Positions 4,836-5,013 of a stretch of 5,013 nt of DNA are shown one piece after another. The translations under genes and the position numbers were made by a program. Each line of letters begins with the position of its first letter. The first letter of the stretch is position 1. The notes under the pieces are model-generated. The model saw only the letters and a list, made by a program, of their open reading frames with translations. It did not search any database and had not been told where the DNA came from. Source of the stretch: GJ-E10 sp035625725 (GTDB taxonomy: Bacteria > Pseudomonadota > Gammaproteobacteria > Burkholderiales > Burkholderiaceae_F); contig DASPPB010000074.1 of assembly GCA_035625725.1 (NCBI GenBank), positions 1 through 5,013 on the forward strand, given 5' to 3'.

Positions 4836-5013
4836 ATGGACACCATCGAAGCGGACCCAATGGGCGAGCCGGATCGAAGCAGGCATTGTCGTGCATCGAT
4901 TTTGCTGTGGGTTGCCGCTGGCGTTTGGACACTGTGCCTTCCGTTGCGGGCGCACGCCGCCGGCGCGGTCGATCCCGGTGTGCGCGGCGGCTCACCGGGC
5001 GCCGGTTCGGCAT
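4836..5013 (+). CDS. N-terminus of a probable exported di-haem oxidoreductase (DUF1111 type), cut by the right edge
   Basis: Fifty-nine codons are visible from the ATG at 4836, still open at the window end. GAGGAG at 4825-4830 lies 5 bases upstream, an excellent ribosome-binding site. A hydrophilic lead of about 20 residues (with RSRHCR before the core) precedes a hydrophobic segment (about 21-36) and a likely cleavage after AHA (41), so the protein should be exported. The mature start AGAVDPGVRGGSPGAGSA resembles the DPGVRGG..GAGG motif that I associate with the N-terminus of di-haem cytochrome c-like oxidoreductases (DUF1111, thiol-oxidoreductase type), where FF..G then CxxCH follow. The haem-binding CxxCH motifs would lie beyond the window, so the assignment depends on this one motif. 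It is divergent from the membrane-protein gene. Confidence 0.55.
   Translation, partial: MDTIEADPMGEPDRSRHCRASILLWVAAGVWTLCLPLRAHAAGAVDPGVRGGSPGAGSA

Overview
This window comes from a high-GC bacterial chromosome, most likely a betaproteobacterium of the Burkholderiales or a related order. The main pointer is the Pal-type lipoprotein at 804-1346. Its core (a DPLNDP..LAKRS.YFDFD stretch, then NCDERG..EYNLALGQRRA, then GH.EA.WAENRR) follows the betaproteobacterial Pal pattern. The YC...PYVQ.CP...W protein at 2803-3270 also belongs to a type I associate with these bacteria. No insertion sequence, phage gene, tRNA, rRNA or CRISPR array is visible. All names rest on motif reading without a database search.

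Layout: (a) 1-186, minus strand: the start of a gene running off the left edge, probably a 2OG-Fe(II) oxygenase. (b) 187-803: a long spacer between divergent genes with dyad symmetries and a terminator-like hairpin facing left, but no credible gene. (c) 804-3270, plus strand: four consecutive genes for exported proteins. They are a Pal-like outer-membrane lipoprotein with a 13-proline linker, an alanine-rich helical protein with an N-terminal export signal, a Spy/CpxP-like LTxxQ-type periplasmic protein, and a proline/tyrosine-rich exported protein with a conserved two-cysteine tail. (d) 3271-3437: a short gap between convergent genes with GC-rich hairpins and no clear terminator. (e) 3438-4175, minus strand: a six-helix membrane protein of unknown function, probably starting at TTG. 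(f) 4176-4835: a second long spacer between divergent genes. It holds a cluster of overlapping inverted repeats and an A6...T6 terminator-like hairpin that no recognised gene explains. (g) 4836-5013, plus strand: the start of an exported protein running off the right edge, probably a di-haem (DUF1111-type) oxidoreductase.

The four plus-strand genes share one theme. Every product is predicted to leave the cytoplasm, and they cover outer-membrane anchoring to peptidoglycan (Pal), a possible periplasm-spanning helix (Ala-rich), a periplasmic chaperone type (Spy-like) and a small secreted or surface protein. The first two are 6 bases apart and probably co-transcribed. The later gaps of 140 and 110 bases allow separate promoters. 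This Pal lacks its usual neighbours tolB and cpoB, so it may be a second copy or a relocated gene. I found no obviously new system. The items most worth checking are the Pal plus alanine-rich pair, the competing hairpins upstream of the membrane-protein gene, and the unassigned terminator in the right-hand spacer.
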